From Aphis gossypii (lineage: Eukaryota; Arthropoda; Insecta; Hemiptera; Aphididae): a stretch of DNA of 64,000 bases. This document shows, piece by piece, positions 1 to 12,830 of the stretch (position 1 is the first letter of the stretch; every line of letters starts with the position of its first letter). The stretch covers positions 22,979,260 to 23,043,259 of the forward strand of contig NC_065530.1 of the NCBI RefSeq assembly GCF_020184175.1. Direction: 5' to 3'. Both the position numbers and the translations under genes were made by a program. The notes beneath the pieces were generated by a model. It was not told the DNA's origin. It saw only the letters and a program-made list of their open reading frames with translations, and did no database searches.

Positions 1-3000
1 AGTTAGTTATCTTATAATTTAAAAGTGTTTTAAGTATATAATTATAATAGAGTAATGGATCAAATCTTTGAGAGTCACATGTATACTACTCTCTACCACT
101 TAATTAAATTGAGAAAAAAATCTTTATCGAGATTTAAAATTAAATAGTATGAATTTGTTCAAAAAGGTGAGAAATAAAAATAATAACATTAAAAATAGAA
201 AAAATACTATTTTATCTTTTTGAAATTGTTGTTTCGTAATATTACTTTAAATTAAGTAAAATAAATAATTCAAAACCCTATTAGTCAATAAGATATTTGT
301 ATTATTGAGGAAGTCTAGTAATTTAATAGTTAAAATTGTATATCTAAAAATAAAAATAGGTCCTCTACTGTTTCAAGCCTTCAAGGTTTGTATGTCTTAA
401 GTTTCATTCTTCTTATTTTTATTTTTTTTTTTAAGCTTACTAGTCACGGCGTCATGGTTGTTGGCGATTTAATCCTTACCCCACGGCGGACACCATCATT
501 TTTCAAGTCAAGTCTTCGGCGTGTTATCTCTTTCAGGCTACCATTATCTTTATTATTATTACTATTATTATTATACATACGGGTAAATGGTTAGATATAT
601 ATTAAACACGGGGTAACCATATACATCAACCCAATAGACTTGTCTTTAATTTTTTTCATAGACCATATTACAGTTGCTTGCTGGATATAATATAAAAATA
701 CATTTTATTAACGAATATTTAGTAGCATACAATTTTTATTGTTAATAGATAAACAAGATCTCATGAAAGAAATACTTGTAAGAATACTAGTGGATCGTGG
801 TACTCAACATTTTTATCATTATATCTAAACACTTACAACACAAATAAAAAAAATTAAAATAAATATGTGAGATAAAAAACATTCAAATATCATCACTCTT
901 TAAAACAACTTTGACGAATACATTTTGATTAATTAACGACTGAGATTAGTAAGGATTATATCTATAATTAAAAATACATGAATTTTAATAAATATATATT
1001 CATTGAATTTATCAATACCTGAATACATCGAAAATATTATATAAGTGTAGTTCTTTAGTATTGGAAATTTTATTTCAATACTGAATGTTTATAAATATAA
1101 TATTCATAATAATTAATAATGAATCATCGAGTTTTTCACCCTGTGTTGTCATCAAATATGAATTTTATTTTTTCTAATATTTTATAACTACAAAATGTAT
1201 AAAAATGTATTGTTAAATTTAGTTTAACTGCTATAATAAAGTAACTTATAATATACATATAATATATATTATAATGAAGGGTAATAGGATTAATTAGTTT
1301 TATGAAAGTAAAAACAACCATTAAATTAAAAAAAAAAAAAAACAAAAATACCTAAAATATATAGTATATACATATATTTATGGCGATAAAAATCAAGGTA
1401 CAGACCTTTATTTAAGTCTGCGAATATTAAAAAAATATATTGGCTTTAAAATGTTTTGTTTACCAGTTTTATTTTTATTTTTTATACTAAAAGCGGATTT
1501 TATTTTTGTTGTTTCTATTTTTGTTGATGAAGTTTTATTTGTTCATTAAATTATGTATGCACAATAAATAAGATAAAAAATACTAAAATCAAAACGTATT
1601 AAGCTTTCTCGTAAATATGTATACGTCATGAAGCAATGAAATTACACATACTGTAAAGTATATACATATGAGTATTTACACATTATACATTTTAAATATT
1701 TAAAGTTTTTGGCGTTTTTTTGCGGATTTAGGATTTAATCTGCTTACAGTATTTTAAGTGTAAACTATTTATTTTTTATTTTTTAGTACGGAAACCGAAT
1801 TTATCTATCTGTTCTCAATTTGTTAGAATGTAAATTAACAAGAAAATAAAAAAAATCCAGCATTTTTGAATGTAAATTTATTGGAATTTTCGTTAACACA
1901 CATTAAAATATTTTGTAAAAATATTCAGAACGAAAGTTTAGTTATTGAAAATAATATATAAGAGCAAAGTTTATGGTCGCCGTAAATTAAATGTTACAAT
2001 TCATTCAATAAAAATGAAATTTCTCGTTGAATTCGCTCTAAAATATTACTGGATGCATGTCGGACATTCGATCGATACATGTCGGGTCATTTTCTTTCGT
2101 CAAACCTGGGATTCAAGTTGTCAATATAATTTTGATTCACTACATTTGAATAGTGATCATGTAACAAAGAAAGTATGATGTATGTTTAAGACAAAAAACG
2201 ATTTAAATCATTTATAGCTTCTTTTATTTCAGCAACGCCTCCGACGCCTACCAACCAATATCATTATTGATAAAGATCGAAATGTTAATATTATAATAAT
2301 GGGAAGAACCAAATAAAATATGCAGTGGCACGTAAATGTAAAATATATATATTTATATTAAATGTATTTGCATACATGTAATATAAAGATATATGGTTGA
2401 CAAGTATCAGTCACTTGTATCAAAGTTACAAAACAACTAATAATTATTTTAATGTGTAACGAGTAAACAATGATTTTCAAGCAACTGTAAAATTTAATTA
2501 GTTATAATTTGTATTGTGACTTTAAAACTTTTAAAATTTCTTTATACGCGTGAGTAAAATCAATTTATATAATAATTTAACGATAAAAATATCGGTAAAT
2601 CTTATAATTTTTACTAACTTTTGGGCAGGATTAGTTAAAGATTTTTCTCAACTAGTTAAATTAATATTGAAAAATATAAGATGAATTTAAAGTTAAAAGT
2701 TATTATTTTTAATTTAACATTTACAATCTACGTTAAAGATGTGATGAGCGAATTCAATAAAATTATGTTAAATAAAACAGTACACAGTAAAAATAATACG
2801 TATAAGAGTAATTTATAGAGAATTAACAGGGCCAGGGTTAATGTACCTAATGATAGAACTTTACCAACAGAATTTATTATTTATTTAGGTTGATTTTCAA
2901 GAGATCACGTACCAACGTTTGTTTAAACGTCGAACTGGGTTATCTGGTAATGTTACTGTTGAGAGATTTATAAGTAATGTGTTCGTGCAAGATTGTAATT

Positions 3001-3500
3001 GTCTATGGAAATGTAATGTAATTTTGTATTTATATATATAATTTTGATCCCTATTAAATTCCAGAAATTGTACAAATTTGGGTTTCAACAATCTTGATAA
3101 GTGTATTTATTAACTACGTATATAATGTTAAGATGCGTTTACGTAATGTGTAGTTACTGACATAAAAACTAAAAATAATAAAATCAAATAAATAAATTTA
3201 CCAAAGATAGGATACATGCTATTTTTGTTTATGTTTTCGATTATATATTTTAACATCATCAATGCTCGTAAACGAAATTTGATAAAGACTTATAAAAATC
3301 TGAAATCCTGTGTTTGTACTAAAAAAAAAGCGTGATTTTTGATTTAACGCGATTATAATATTATTAAAATTATAGTATACAACACTAAAATCATGATTTA
3401 ATAATTGGCTACCTATTATTTAAATTTTAAATAAAATTGTAAAATCAAGTTACGGATTAAAAACGTTTGCCTAATATTTTTCAATAAATGATTAACTTGG
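1..3500. other. AT-rich spacer, nothing recognised
   Basis: Strongly AT-rich sequence with many stops in all frames and short A and T runs. No open frame with a recognisable domain, no tRNA-like T-arm and no paired terminal repeats were seen. It could equally be intergenic DNA or part of a long intron. Confidence 0.6.
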
Positions 3501-3512
3501 CATGATCATCCA

Positions 3513-3552
3513 ATGAAGAGCGGTTTTAGAGACCTGATTTGGGTGGAGAGTG
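3513..3552 (+). other. weak candidate first coding exon
   Basis: An ATG opens 13 codons reading MKSGFRDLIWVES plus one base, directly followed by GTAAGT (3553-3558), so the intron would be phase 1. No 3' partner exon was found. ATG-plus-donor pairs of this size occur by chance in this much sequence, so it is recorded only as a possibility. Confidence 0.1.
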
Positions 3553-4281
3553 GTAAGTCGTAGTATTCATAATAATATCATTACAATCGTACCATTTTTT
3601 TTTTTTATGTTTCCTTCATAATATAGCTAATAATAGGTGCATATCTCTAATATATTATATACTTAAACTTGTTTATAATAGTCGATAGTATATTTTTTAT
3701 TATTTAAACAATATACAATTTTTTTTAAAAATACGGACTAAGAGAGAAGTGGCTCTTTGAAAAAAAAAAAACCATAAACACATAATATCAATATTCGTAG
3801 TTGGTAAGGACAGAGAGAGGTAAATTTACGTGTATTCCGCAGTTCTCATTTAATTGTACAAACTTAATAATTTAAGGCTAAACGGAGGGCCTAAACTAAT
3901 CGTGCACGGGGCGCTTTAGTCGTCCATCCGACCGTTTCTGGCGATCGCGTGCGTTCGACTATGACGACAGACGATGATAATAATAATGTGTTTTGACCGG
4001 CGCACGTGCGATACTTTATCATTTTGTCATTTGTGTCGGTCAGATTTATACCGTCGTTAATAAGTAATAACGATACAAATAACGTAATTTTACGAGAAAA
4101 TATCGTGATGTGTACCGGGGACTCGATTTACGCGTACGCGGGAGATCTATATAATAATAACAGTAATAATTTTGTAGCGTATAATATAATATTTACGTAC
4201 TGTCGCGTGCGTGCGAACGATGACTTTTGACATATTTTATCGCATACATTTCGTATACCGCAATCATCATTGCCGTCGGAC

Positions 4282-4344
4282 ATTATTATTATTATTATTA
4301 TGACGTATAGGTATAGCCGTCTAATGTATTATTATTATTATTAT
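4282..4344. repeat. two ATT microsatellites
   Basis: Runs of ATT trinucleotides at 4282-4301 and 4328-4344, separated by about 26 bases. They are likely to vary in length between individuals. Confidence 0.85.
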
Positions 4345-4522
4345 TTATTGATACGTACGGCGATAAGGCTCGACGCACCGTGAATAATGCAATACTCGTT
4401 CCGTCGGTATAACAGCATATGATATTATAATATTTTATGCTACATATTATTATTATCTACACAAAACTATAAAACGAAAAAAATTACGAAATATCAAATT
4501 ATTTATGTTTGATAATTATATT

Positions 4523-4602
4523 GGCCCCCACACGAGTCTTCTCAGTGGGGCCCAGTATTCATTGTATATGAAATAAAATAAAATAAATAAATAATAATAA
4601 TA
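4523..4602 (+). mobile_element. retrotransposon-like 3' tail with stem-loop
   Basis: A GC-rich imperfect stem (GGCCCCCAC at 4523-4531 against GTGGGGCC from about 4545) is followed by a spacer and a simple A-rich tail of AAAT and AAT units (4571-4602). A terminal stem plus a simple A-rich tail is how many non-LTR retrotransposons (LINE or SINE) end. No reverse transcriptase frame lies upstream, so this would be a severely 5'-truncated copy. It could also be an accidental hairpin beside a microsatellite. Confidence 0.3.
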
Positions 4603-4799
4603 TCGTACACCGCAGTCGTCTCCGCTCGCGGACGGTAGATGGTGGTGTTATCTATCAGTATAGATATTTCACAGTAGGTAAGTACGCAGCTTATAACGTA
4701 TACTATACGTCGTGCCATTATACGATCAGTTAGTTTTTTCGGGCGAGCAGTCGGGACTTTTTCAAAGTAGGTCGGAACAATATGTTTATTTGGACGTTT

Positions 4800-7430
4800 A
4801 CAACAGCTTATACTTTATCAGCAAATGCATTAGCTAATAAATATAATATATTGTACTATACACGCTTTTCAATAATCGTTCACTGTGGTTTGACGTTCAT
4901 ATTGTTTAAATCTTCTGATATTCCCCTGACGGCAATATACAACGCAATACGTGCACATTTAATTATATATAAGCCGCAATAAAATCACAATATATACCAA
5001 GCAAATACCGCGAACATCGTAAGCTATTCGTATAAGATATAGGCACCTTACTCCCGTATAATACCACTAAACTAAAACATTAGTACCGTGTTAATTAATA
5101 TATCTATTATTATATATTATGATTATTATTATTTGTATTATTATAAGCATGCCACATGCGTCTAATTATTATTCACCAGCTCTGAATTGAACCGGCTTAG
5201 AAATTCTCGGAGGGACGTGTAAAATGTGTAAGCAGTAAGCACACATTGTACAAATATATGATTACGATATAATATAGGTCTGTATTATTGCCTATATATT
5301 AATATTTATTACTCGGAAAACTATGTAATGGAGATTAAACACTTAACATTTATAATAATGTATCGACACATGAATATTTATCCCCAGTTGTTAAATTGTC
5401 ATAAAATTGAGGTATCGCACGATGCGCATCTACTGAAAAGTAGACTTGTTTCATGTTTTCTATGATGGACTTTTTACCATCGTTAAATATTATTATAAAT
5501 TTCACATTAATGTATTTTTACAATACTATATAATTATATTCATGCTCTAAATAACTATCATAAAAAAAAAAAAATGAAAATACAATTTTAATGCTAATCA
5601 TCATTCGAAATTCAGTAACTCGAATTCAAATTTAAAAATTGTATTATATTTTGCAACCCTCCTTATAATAATTAATTCTCAGAAGAAAAATGGTCATATA
5701 TTATACCAGTTAAAAAATGTTACTGTAGAATATAAAGTTAAAAAAAAATTGAAAAAATATAAATGACAAGTTTAAAATGCAACAAAAAGTTGTACATATA
5801 TTTGGACAAAAAGTGTAATCGTATTATCCAAGCGTGAGTGTATTTTCTGAAATTAATGATGCTAAAATAATTAAAACAGTTATAGATTTTTTTAAGCCAA
5901 AAAAATTTTGTATAGTGAATGTGTCAGTTTTCGGAAAAAAACCGTTCACGTCCCCATAACTATCGTGTATGCTTCGAGGCGTGTTCCACGTCATCCAAAC
6001 GGTTGGTAAAAACTGAGTTAAATACGTGTCCAACGCTAATCTTATGGGGTATGTGTGTGTGGGTGCGTATGCTTGTGTGTGCGCAAGAGTGCGAAAGAAG
6101 GCCAAGATCCCGTCGGTTGACACTTTAATAATAACTATGGCTCGGTGGTGATGGCGCGTCAGTAGTCTATATATATTTTTTTCGGAAAAACCTATTATTG
6201 AGTCACATATAAAAAAAATATATTAATAAAATAAAAGTCAGACCAAGATGAGAGAGGTGAGATTAAAAGAATGGCTAAGCTGACCAACTGAAAATAACTT
6301 AATTTCTTTAGAGTTAATCGTCTATGAAGTGTATAGGTAATATTACATTTAGGTATATTTATTAATATATATATATATTTATATTTTGGCATGTGTATAT
6401 AATTTTTAATTCTTTTTTTTATGAAGGTAAGTAATATATTGACCATTAATCTAATAAATATTATACTTAGTAAAATAAACTGTCGTAGAGTGAAAACCCT
6501 TTTTAAAAATAATTCACTTTTTTTCCATAACTTGCATTCAATATCATTGAATAACCATAAAAATATTAATAAATTAATTTTTGGTATGTATCTTACATAA
6601 TATTATTATATTAATACAAATATATGTGACTACATAGCACACAAGTACGAATAAATTATATATAATTAAATAATGTTTTTTATAAAATATACACGTCTAA
6701 TAAAAATAACTTAAATAAATCCATCTAATGTTCTTATGAACGATTATTACTAAGACAATATAGCATAATATTATAATACGAGATCAATAGTTATTACTCT
6801 CAAACAGCACCTCTGTGTATATTAATTTCAATGAAGTACCTATATTATAAGATCAGAATAGTCTGAAATTAATGCTATTTAATAACGTAATTAACTCTCC
6901 AACGTACTATCCATGCGACCAATCTATAATCCATAATGCTTTAACTATTTAGTATATCAAGCTATCCATTATAATATATAAACAAAGTAGTTCATAAGAG
7001 TTTATAATAAATCTATTTTTTAAATTAAAAATATAACAATTTAAAAAATTAAGCTTATTATTATTATTGTTTTTTTTTTTTTTTTACAAAAAACTAAGAC
7101 ATATTAACATTTTTGAATTTCAGGTTTGACATTTTCTGCAGTGTTGTCAATTTATATCCTGTCTTAATAGTCAGCTACCCGGTTATTCTCGGATCGTCGC
7201 AAGGCTTTTTGAGTGTCTTATAAGAACATCAACGCACACCAAATAAATTTTTCGCATATTATGTAAGGCAATTGTATGTATAAAAAATATAAATACACTT
7301 TCAGTTGAAAAGCGTATTTCGCGTTGAAACGTTCCGACGGTAGAATATTTTTTGCGTAATAAATTATAACCACGTTCAATTGATAATGTGTAGACTGCAC
7401 ATAAGATAATATACACATTATGACGATGTG
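4800..7430. other. AT-rich spacer, no gene recognised
   Basis: Mostly AT-rich. A GC-richer stretch at 5919-6150 is open in more than one frame on both strands, which is a composition effect, and contains a GT-rich run near 6050-6080. Translations of these frames match no family I know. Confidence 0.5.
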
Positions 7431-7439
7431 GCATTGATT

Positions 7440-7800
7440 ATTTTTACAACGGCATAATCAGCGTGGCGTGCATAAGCAACGACGTCGACTGCTACCGTCA
7501 AAACAATAAAAACGTCTCTCCATGTTAGAACTTAAAGTGTCACCGTTTGACACGGGATATAGGTACATATTGTATTATAATATTATGCGGCCCGCGGGAA
7601 GCAACAAGAAACGAACGGAATGGCATAATGACGGCGGTCTAGTGGGTATATCAGTATATGTGACGTGTGGGTAAATTTGAGACTAGAGACGGCGACGGGG
7701 TGAGAAAGAACGTAGATATAGGCATTATGTGAGAGAAATACGAGATAAGTTGCGAGCAGTTAATTAGCGACGTGTTTCGTCATCTGAATTTAAAATATTC
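7440..7800. other. CpG-richer block, function unknown
   Basis: Higher CpG density than the flanks, with a short inverted repeat GTGTCA/TGACAC at about 7538-7554. No coding signature or core-promoter set could be assigned. Confidence 0.3.
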
Positions 7801-8149
7801 ACAATGTAAACAGTCTATAATTGTTCACATAACATAAAGTATATAATACGCGCTACGAAGTTTATACATACGTACGAGTACTATGCTGGTGGCGTATTTG
7901 GTACGTATCGACCGTGATGTGTGGAATAGATGATAAACTTTTATTTTTACTTTAATTAATCTAAAATGTTTGATACGAACAGAATTGCGTCGTTTGAGTT
8001 CTTGATATTATATATATTTGTTTAATGTTGACTGTATGATTCTCATTTAAATGTATTTATTTTTACGCTAACTTGACAGCTTTTCATTTATAATCTATAT
8101 AGAACAAATCGTAAATACATGGAAAAATATCCAAGTCTAGATTCCCGAG

Positions 8150-8640
8150 GGGTATTCACACATTTTTCGCAAAACCACTCAAATACGTAACCATATTTTG
8201 CAGGTTATTCGATAGGTACTTCCAAGTTCTAGGTTAGGTAAAACGCAAGCACGCGCACACGGGGAAGAAACTTATTATAGTCCCTTGTCGTGCCGAATCC
8301 GTGTCAGTTCATCATCAGTTTCATCTCGTTCGTTTCGTCTTGCGGCTGCAATACTGTCTGCTGCAGATGACGCCGACATGACCGCATTACGCGGGTCGGG
8401 ACCGGCTGGACGGGAAACGCTCTCTTTTATAATCAAATTTTCACGTTGCAGACTACGTCACGTGGCACCCGTTTGACGGAACGAGCCACTCGAGATAAAT
8501 GATGTGCTTGCAGATTACACGCACGTTTTGGATTAACGTCGCGCTGCAAACGCCGTCCATAAATCAGCATCCGGAATCCGAATTGTGAAACGGTGGTGGC
8601 GTTATTGCAGTGACGAGTTTAAAATAATATTCGTTGAAAA
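8150..8640 (+). promoter_or_regulatory. CpG-rich block with initiator-like motifs
   Basis: A GC-rich, CpG-dense block. Two copies of TCAGTT, the arthropod initiator core, lie 11 bases apart (8304-8309 and 8315-8320), and the second reads TCAGTTTCATC. No TATA box sits at the expected distance. The short open frame across the block resembles no protein. A TATA-less promoter with a GC-rich 5' leader on the + strand is a reasonable reading, though no coding exon downstream was found. Confidence 0.25.
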
Positions 8641-8663
8641 CTTAACTAGATAATTATTGGGGC

Positions 8664-8676
8664 GGGGGGGGGGGGG
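8664..8676 (+). repeat. poly-G tract (13 G)
   Basis: A run of 13 G preceded by GGGGC (8659-8663), in very AT-rich DNA. Such a tract can form a G-quadruplex and is unstable in replication; its length may also be a sequencing artefact. Confidence 0.9.
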
Positions 8677-8679
8677 CAG

Positions 8680-11600
8680 AATGTGTTTTGATCGTTAAGG
8701 TTAATTATTTTTGTATTATTATAATCTAATTACCACGTTAAGATCTAACAAATATTTTTTTATACTTAATCTGAAGTCGTCTAAAAACAACAATATTTAT
8801 TACTATTTTATATCTTTGTTTTTTATAACAACTCATTATAGTGTATTATACTCCTATATTTTGATGACTTTATAACGATCCACATATAAGAAATTATATA
8901 TGGGTGTGGACAATATGGCATAAATAATTTAAGACTTAAATTATTTCTCTGTTTTCTTTTTTTTATTTTACTGAAAATATTACTAAACGATTTTTTTTTA
9001 ATTCGAATTATTTCAAAATCCAAAAAAATACAATAATAATTACGATATTGATTGGCATGAATATGTCTTCTAAATTGCATCTATTACATTGCGTCTAGAA
9101 AATACCTATCACGGGATCTCTTATATAGTATTTCCCCGCTATTCTAGTCATATTAATTTTGGTCAAGTGTTGTGCACCATCGAATTTCTATGATTCACGC
9201 GTCCTCAGGGTGATGCTTACGTACGATGACCCTACTATCTTATAACGGGTAATATACGTATGATATTTAGCACACCTAAATCATTTAAATTTTAAGTGTT
9301 CGAAGCTCTTTTTGTTGCATTAAAATTATTGCGTAGTTGCTTGCATCTAATAAGTTGAGTTATTTCTTCATAAAATACATTTTATAATTTACGAGAATAA
9401 AATAAATATTGTCGTTAATGACTAACATGATTTTATGATGTATATTGATGAGTACAGAACATACCAGGCCTATCCCATGAATTATATATAATATTGTTGT
9501 ACCTTTCTCCCATTATTATTATATGTACTGAAACATGCAAGTCTATATTGTAGTTACCTGTATTGTATTATATAGGACATCAAAGCACGTAGCAACATAT
9601 TTCGAAGAATATTTTTCTAATTAAAATGTATAAAAATCAATTTTTAAATAAGAATACATATATTAGTAATTAGTTATAACTTTATAAGTATTAAATACTC
9701 AGATATTTTTAGTAGTGAATAGATAATCAACAGAATACCCATGTAACAAAACAATAGGTACTTGCACGTTATTCAAATCATCTGAAATAATAATTTATTG
9801 ATAGAATGTTATATATAAATAATTGTATTATTATCCGATATACTATATACCTATATAAAAAAAATGCTGGTACTATTTTATTGCAGATATCGTTTTATTT
9901 GTTCACAATTTAATTTTCCTAACACGGTTATAAAAGCAGTCAGAAACAAATCTAGTTTAGCACTCACTTAAATTTTGTTTTTTGAAACCTGAGTATTTCA
10001 ACATTTTAAAAATTACGATACAAAAATCCTTTAAAATAGGCTATTTGAACAGTTTAATAAATTAATAAATAATAATTATCATACTGCCGTTCTTAAAATA
10101 AAATTTCATATAATTTGATTGAAAATTTAATGAAAATCTGTGTGTATATTTTAAGTAATCACTAATCTTTTCTTATTTTAGTTTAAAAACATATTAATAT
10201 TTAGCTTTATGCTTTAAAACCTAAGTTTTTCCATCCAATTTTGATCACTGTTACTGATGCACTATCATTCGAAAAAAAAATTGAAAATTTGCGTGAGTGT
10301 TAAACTAGATTTATATTTGAATAATGGTATTTGGACAAAATTAGAGCACGATCTACGGTGGTTGGAGAGATCGTATAAACATTGATGTGTTTTAGCGCTT
10401 TATTGTCCGATTACTAAATATTAGTAATGCTTAGGTCGAGGTGTGATAATTTACTGTGATCATAGAATAATATAAAAATAACATACGATCAGTGGGCTAA
10501 TTGGATAATTGTATACCTAGGGTATGAAGTCGTACTGAACACTTAAAGGTTGAAACATTTATGTAATTTGATGGGTAAGATGTTGGAAACGAGTATCAAT
10601 TTTTGTTATGAAATAACTAAAAAGAAAATACTTAATTGACGAATTTTGACAGTATTATAGTCACTTAAATAATAAAGCATACCTACTAAGTTGTTTAAAA
10701 ATATTTAGTTATAAGTACTTTGTGAGTAATAACATTATGTTTTTCGGGTAAATCATACGACTTGTATGATTTAAAGCACTGTGAAAAACATTTAAAATTC
10801 GGCCTTAAGCTATATTTTATTTATAATAATATTATGTACATTTTAAAAGCTCGCTCTTCTTTTTGCAAATAAATGTATGTTTAATAATATATAATATACA
10901 CTGAAAAAACATCGCTGTTGATTTACGACCTCAAGGCAGTATCAATAGTGCAGATGGTACAAAACGCACACAGACACACATACTACATCCATATACATTA
11001 CACAGACAAATATATATATATATATGTAAGTATATATATTTTTTTGACAGTATAATTTGACAACTGGAAAGAATAGAATAGATAATCGTTCGTTCTGCCA
11101 TCTTGAGTATTGTATACGCGTTAAGATGTATGAAAACGTAGCTCAAACTACTTCAAGAATTTATATAATAATATATTTATTGTATACAGAGTAATATGTT
11201 TACGTATAAAGCTCACTATGGAGTTACAAGAATTCATCACCCGCTCATGAATAATTTACAGATTTAATACAATAATACTACACCATGTTTATATTTTAAT
11301 GGTTAAAGTAATAATTAAACTAAATATTTTTGTATAATTATTATAATTATACCCCACTTAAAAAAAAAAAGTAATTAACAAGTTAACAATTTAAACTTGG
11401 TCAATTAAAAAAGATACTGAAATATTAAACGAGTTAAGACTAAATAAATGTTTATATAATATATATATATATATCTTAGTAAAAATTAAAAGTTAACTAA
11501 AATAATTTTGCGAAAATATATATGAATATAAACATTCTAATAAACATGATTTGTATCACAGTATGATTTACGTAACAATATGAAAAATTGGTTAAAACTC

Positions 11601-11920
11601 TGAAAGCCAGAAAGTAATTGCAATGTCTCGCAACTAAATGCATTGAGGTTTTGATTATATTGTATTTAAACTGTTCATAATAGTTTCTACAAGTTAAGTT
11701 AAATACTTTGGTTCAGTTTGATTTGTATTTTCCACTTAAATTACTGTTATTTATAATACCAGTGATACCATAGTATTTTATTATAATATATAAACACGTA
11801 TCTATATAATCACCATAAAAATTGCACATATCTTCAACATTTGTACTCAAAAAACAAGAAACTTAATCTTACAATATATTGTATCTTTGTAGGTAGTTTT
11901 CCTTAAATTATTTCTTAAAT
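8680..11920. other. AT-rich spacer with simple repeats
   Basis: No recognisable gene. There is an (AT)n run at 11010-11025. Open frames here are short, rich in Lys, Asn, Ile and Tyr, and look random. Confidence 0.5.
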
Positions 11921-11927
11921 AATAAAA

Positions 11928-11943
11928 CCTAACCTAACCTAGG
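11928..11943. repeat. interstitial CCTAA (insect telomere-like) motif
   Basis: Three tandem CCTAA-type units (CCTAACCTAACCTAGG), with related CTAATCTAGG just after. (TTAGG)n is the ancestral insect telomere repeat. So short a run inside AT-rich DNA is interstitial, perhaps a repaired break or chance. Confidence 0.6.
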
Positions 11944-12549
11944 CTAATCTAGGTAAAACATAATACAATAATTAATATTATACTAAACATTTTAGTTGCA
12001 TTCCTTTTATCATTCAAAGAAACCGAATTAGATAATTATTTGTTATTACATGGTATTACTGTTATACAGTCTCGAAATATCAATAAATATTTTAATTTAA
12101 TTCGTTTAAGATAATTTATTAGTCAATATTTATAAATTAAATTATTATTATTTATTATGTATTTTAAATAAATTACACTAAAATGACTCGTCAAAATAAA
12201 ATTAAGTACCTATTAACATCAGTTAAGCCCATCATATCAAGTAGTCTTTCGAACTAGTATTCGAGAAAGTCGTCAGTGTAAAATTTAGGTATACAGTTGT
12301 TATTGTTATTGTTATTTGTGTAGTGTAGGTTTACTGTAATAAATTTAACCAGATTTTTGCTATACTAAACATTTATACTATTTGTTTCTTAATTATAATA
12401 TAACATATTGTGTACAACATAAATGTAATTAATATAGGTACTGTTTTATGGAGTTCAAATAACATGAATCACATATTATAACTATAGTATAAGATATGGA
12501 CGTAGTATAGCTTATAATTTATAAATTATTATTATAAAACAATATATCA

Positions 12550-12830
12550 CCTACATTCCATTATAAACGCGTTGTCCGCGAGCGATTTTCACCGTATCGA
12601 ATAAGCTGATATATGATAAATCTATTATAGAAACTTTAACGCACCGAGAATCCATTATTAATATTTACTCGGGCGGGCAACGGTCGTTTAATATCGCGTT
12701 ACACCCGCTGGTGGCGAACGGGCTTTGTTTTTATTACACGGCGAGTTTTGACGACGGGTAACGTCGCTGAAAGTTTTGCCTTAACAAAACACGCGCGTGC
12801 TACCACCGCGTATTATTATTATTATCATAA
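12550..12830. other. CpG-richer block before the inverted-repeat element
   Basis: GC-rich stretch (12565-12810) ending in a short ATT run. No coding frame or splice pair recognised. Possible regulatory DNA or remnant of older transposon sequence. Confidence 0.25.

Larger units (their letters stand above)
3890..4790. promoter_or_regulatory. CpG-richer block, possible promoter/5' exon
   Basis: GC and CpG content rise sharply against the flanks (for example around 3900-3965 and 4610-4640). The block holds ATT microsatellites and a good splice-donor match at 4676-4681 (AG|GTAAGT). A short ATG frame at 4639 runs into a TAG immediately before that donor, so an exon here would be 5' untranslated. 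No conserved protein is encoded. Such islands often mark promoters in insects, but strand and target gene cannot be told. Confidence 0.25.

Noticed and set aside
5824..6128. Overlapping + and - frames of 69 and 99 codons
   Set aside because: The minus frame begins at GTG, matches nothing known, and includes translated GT-repeat sequence.
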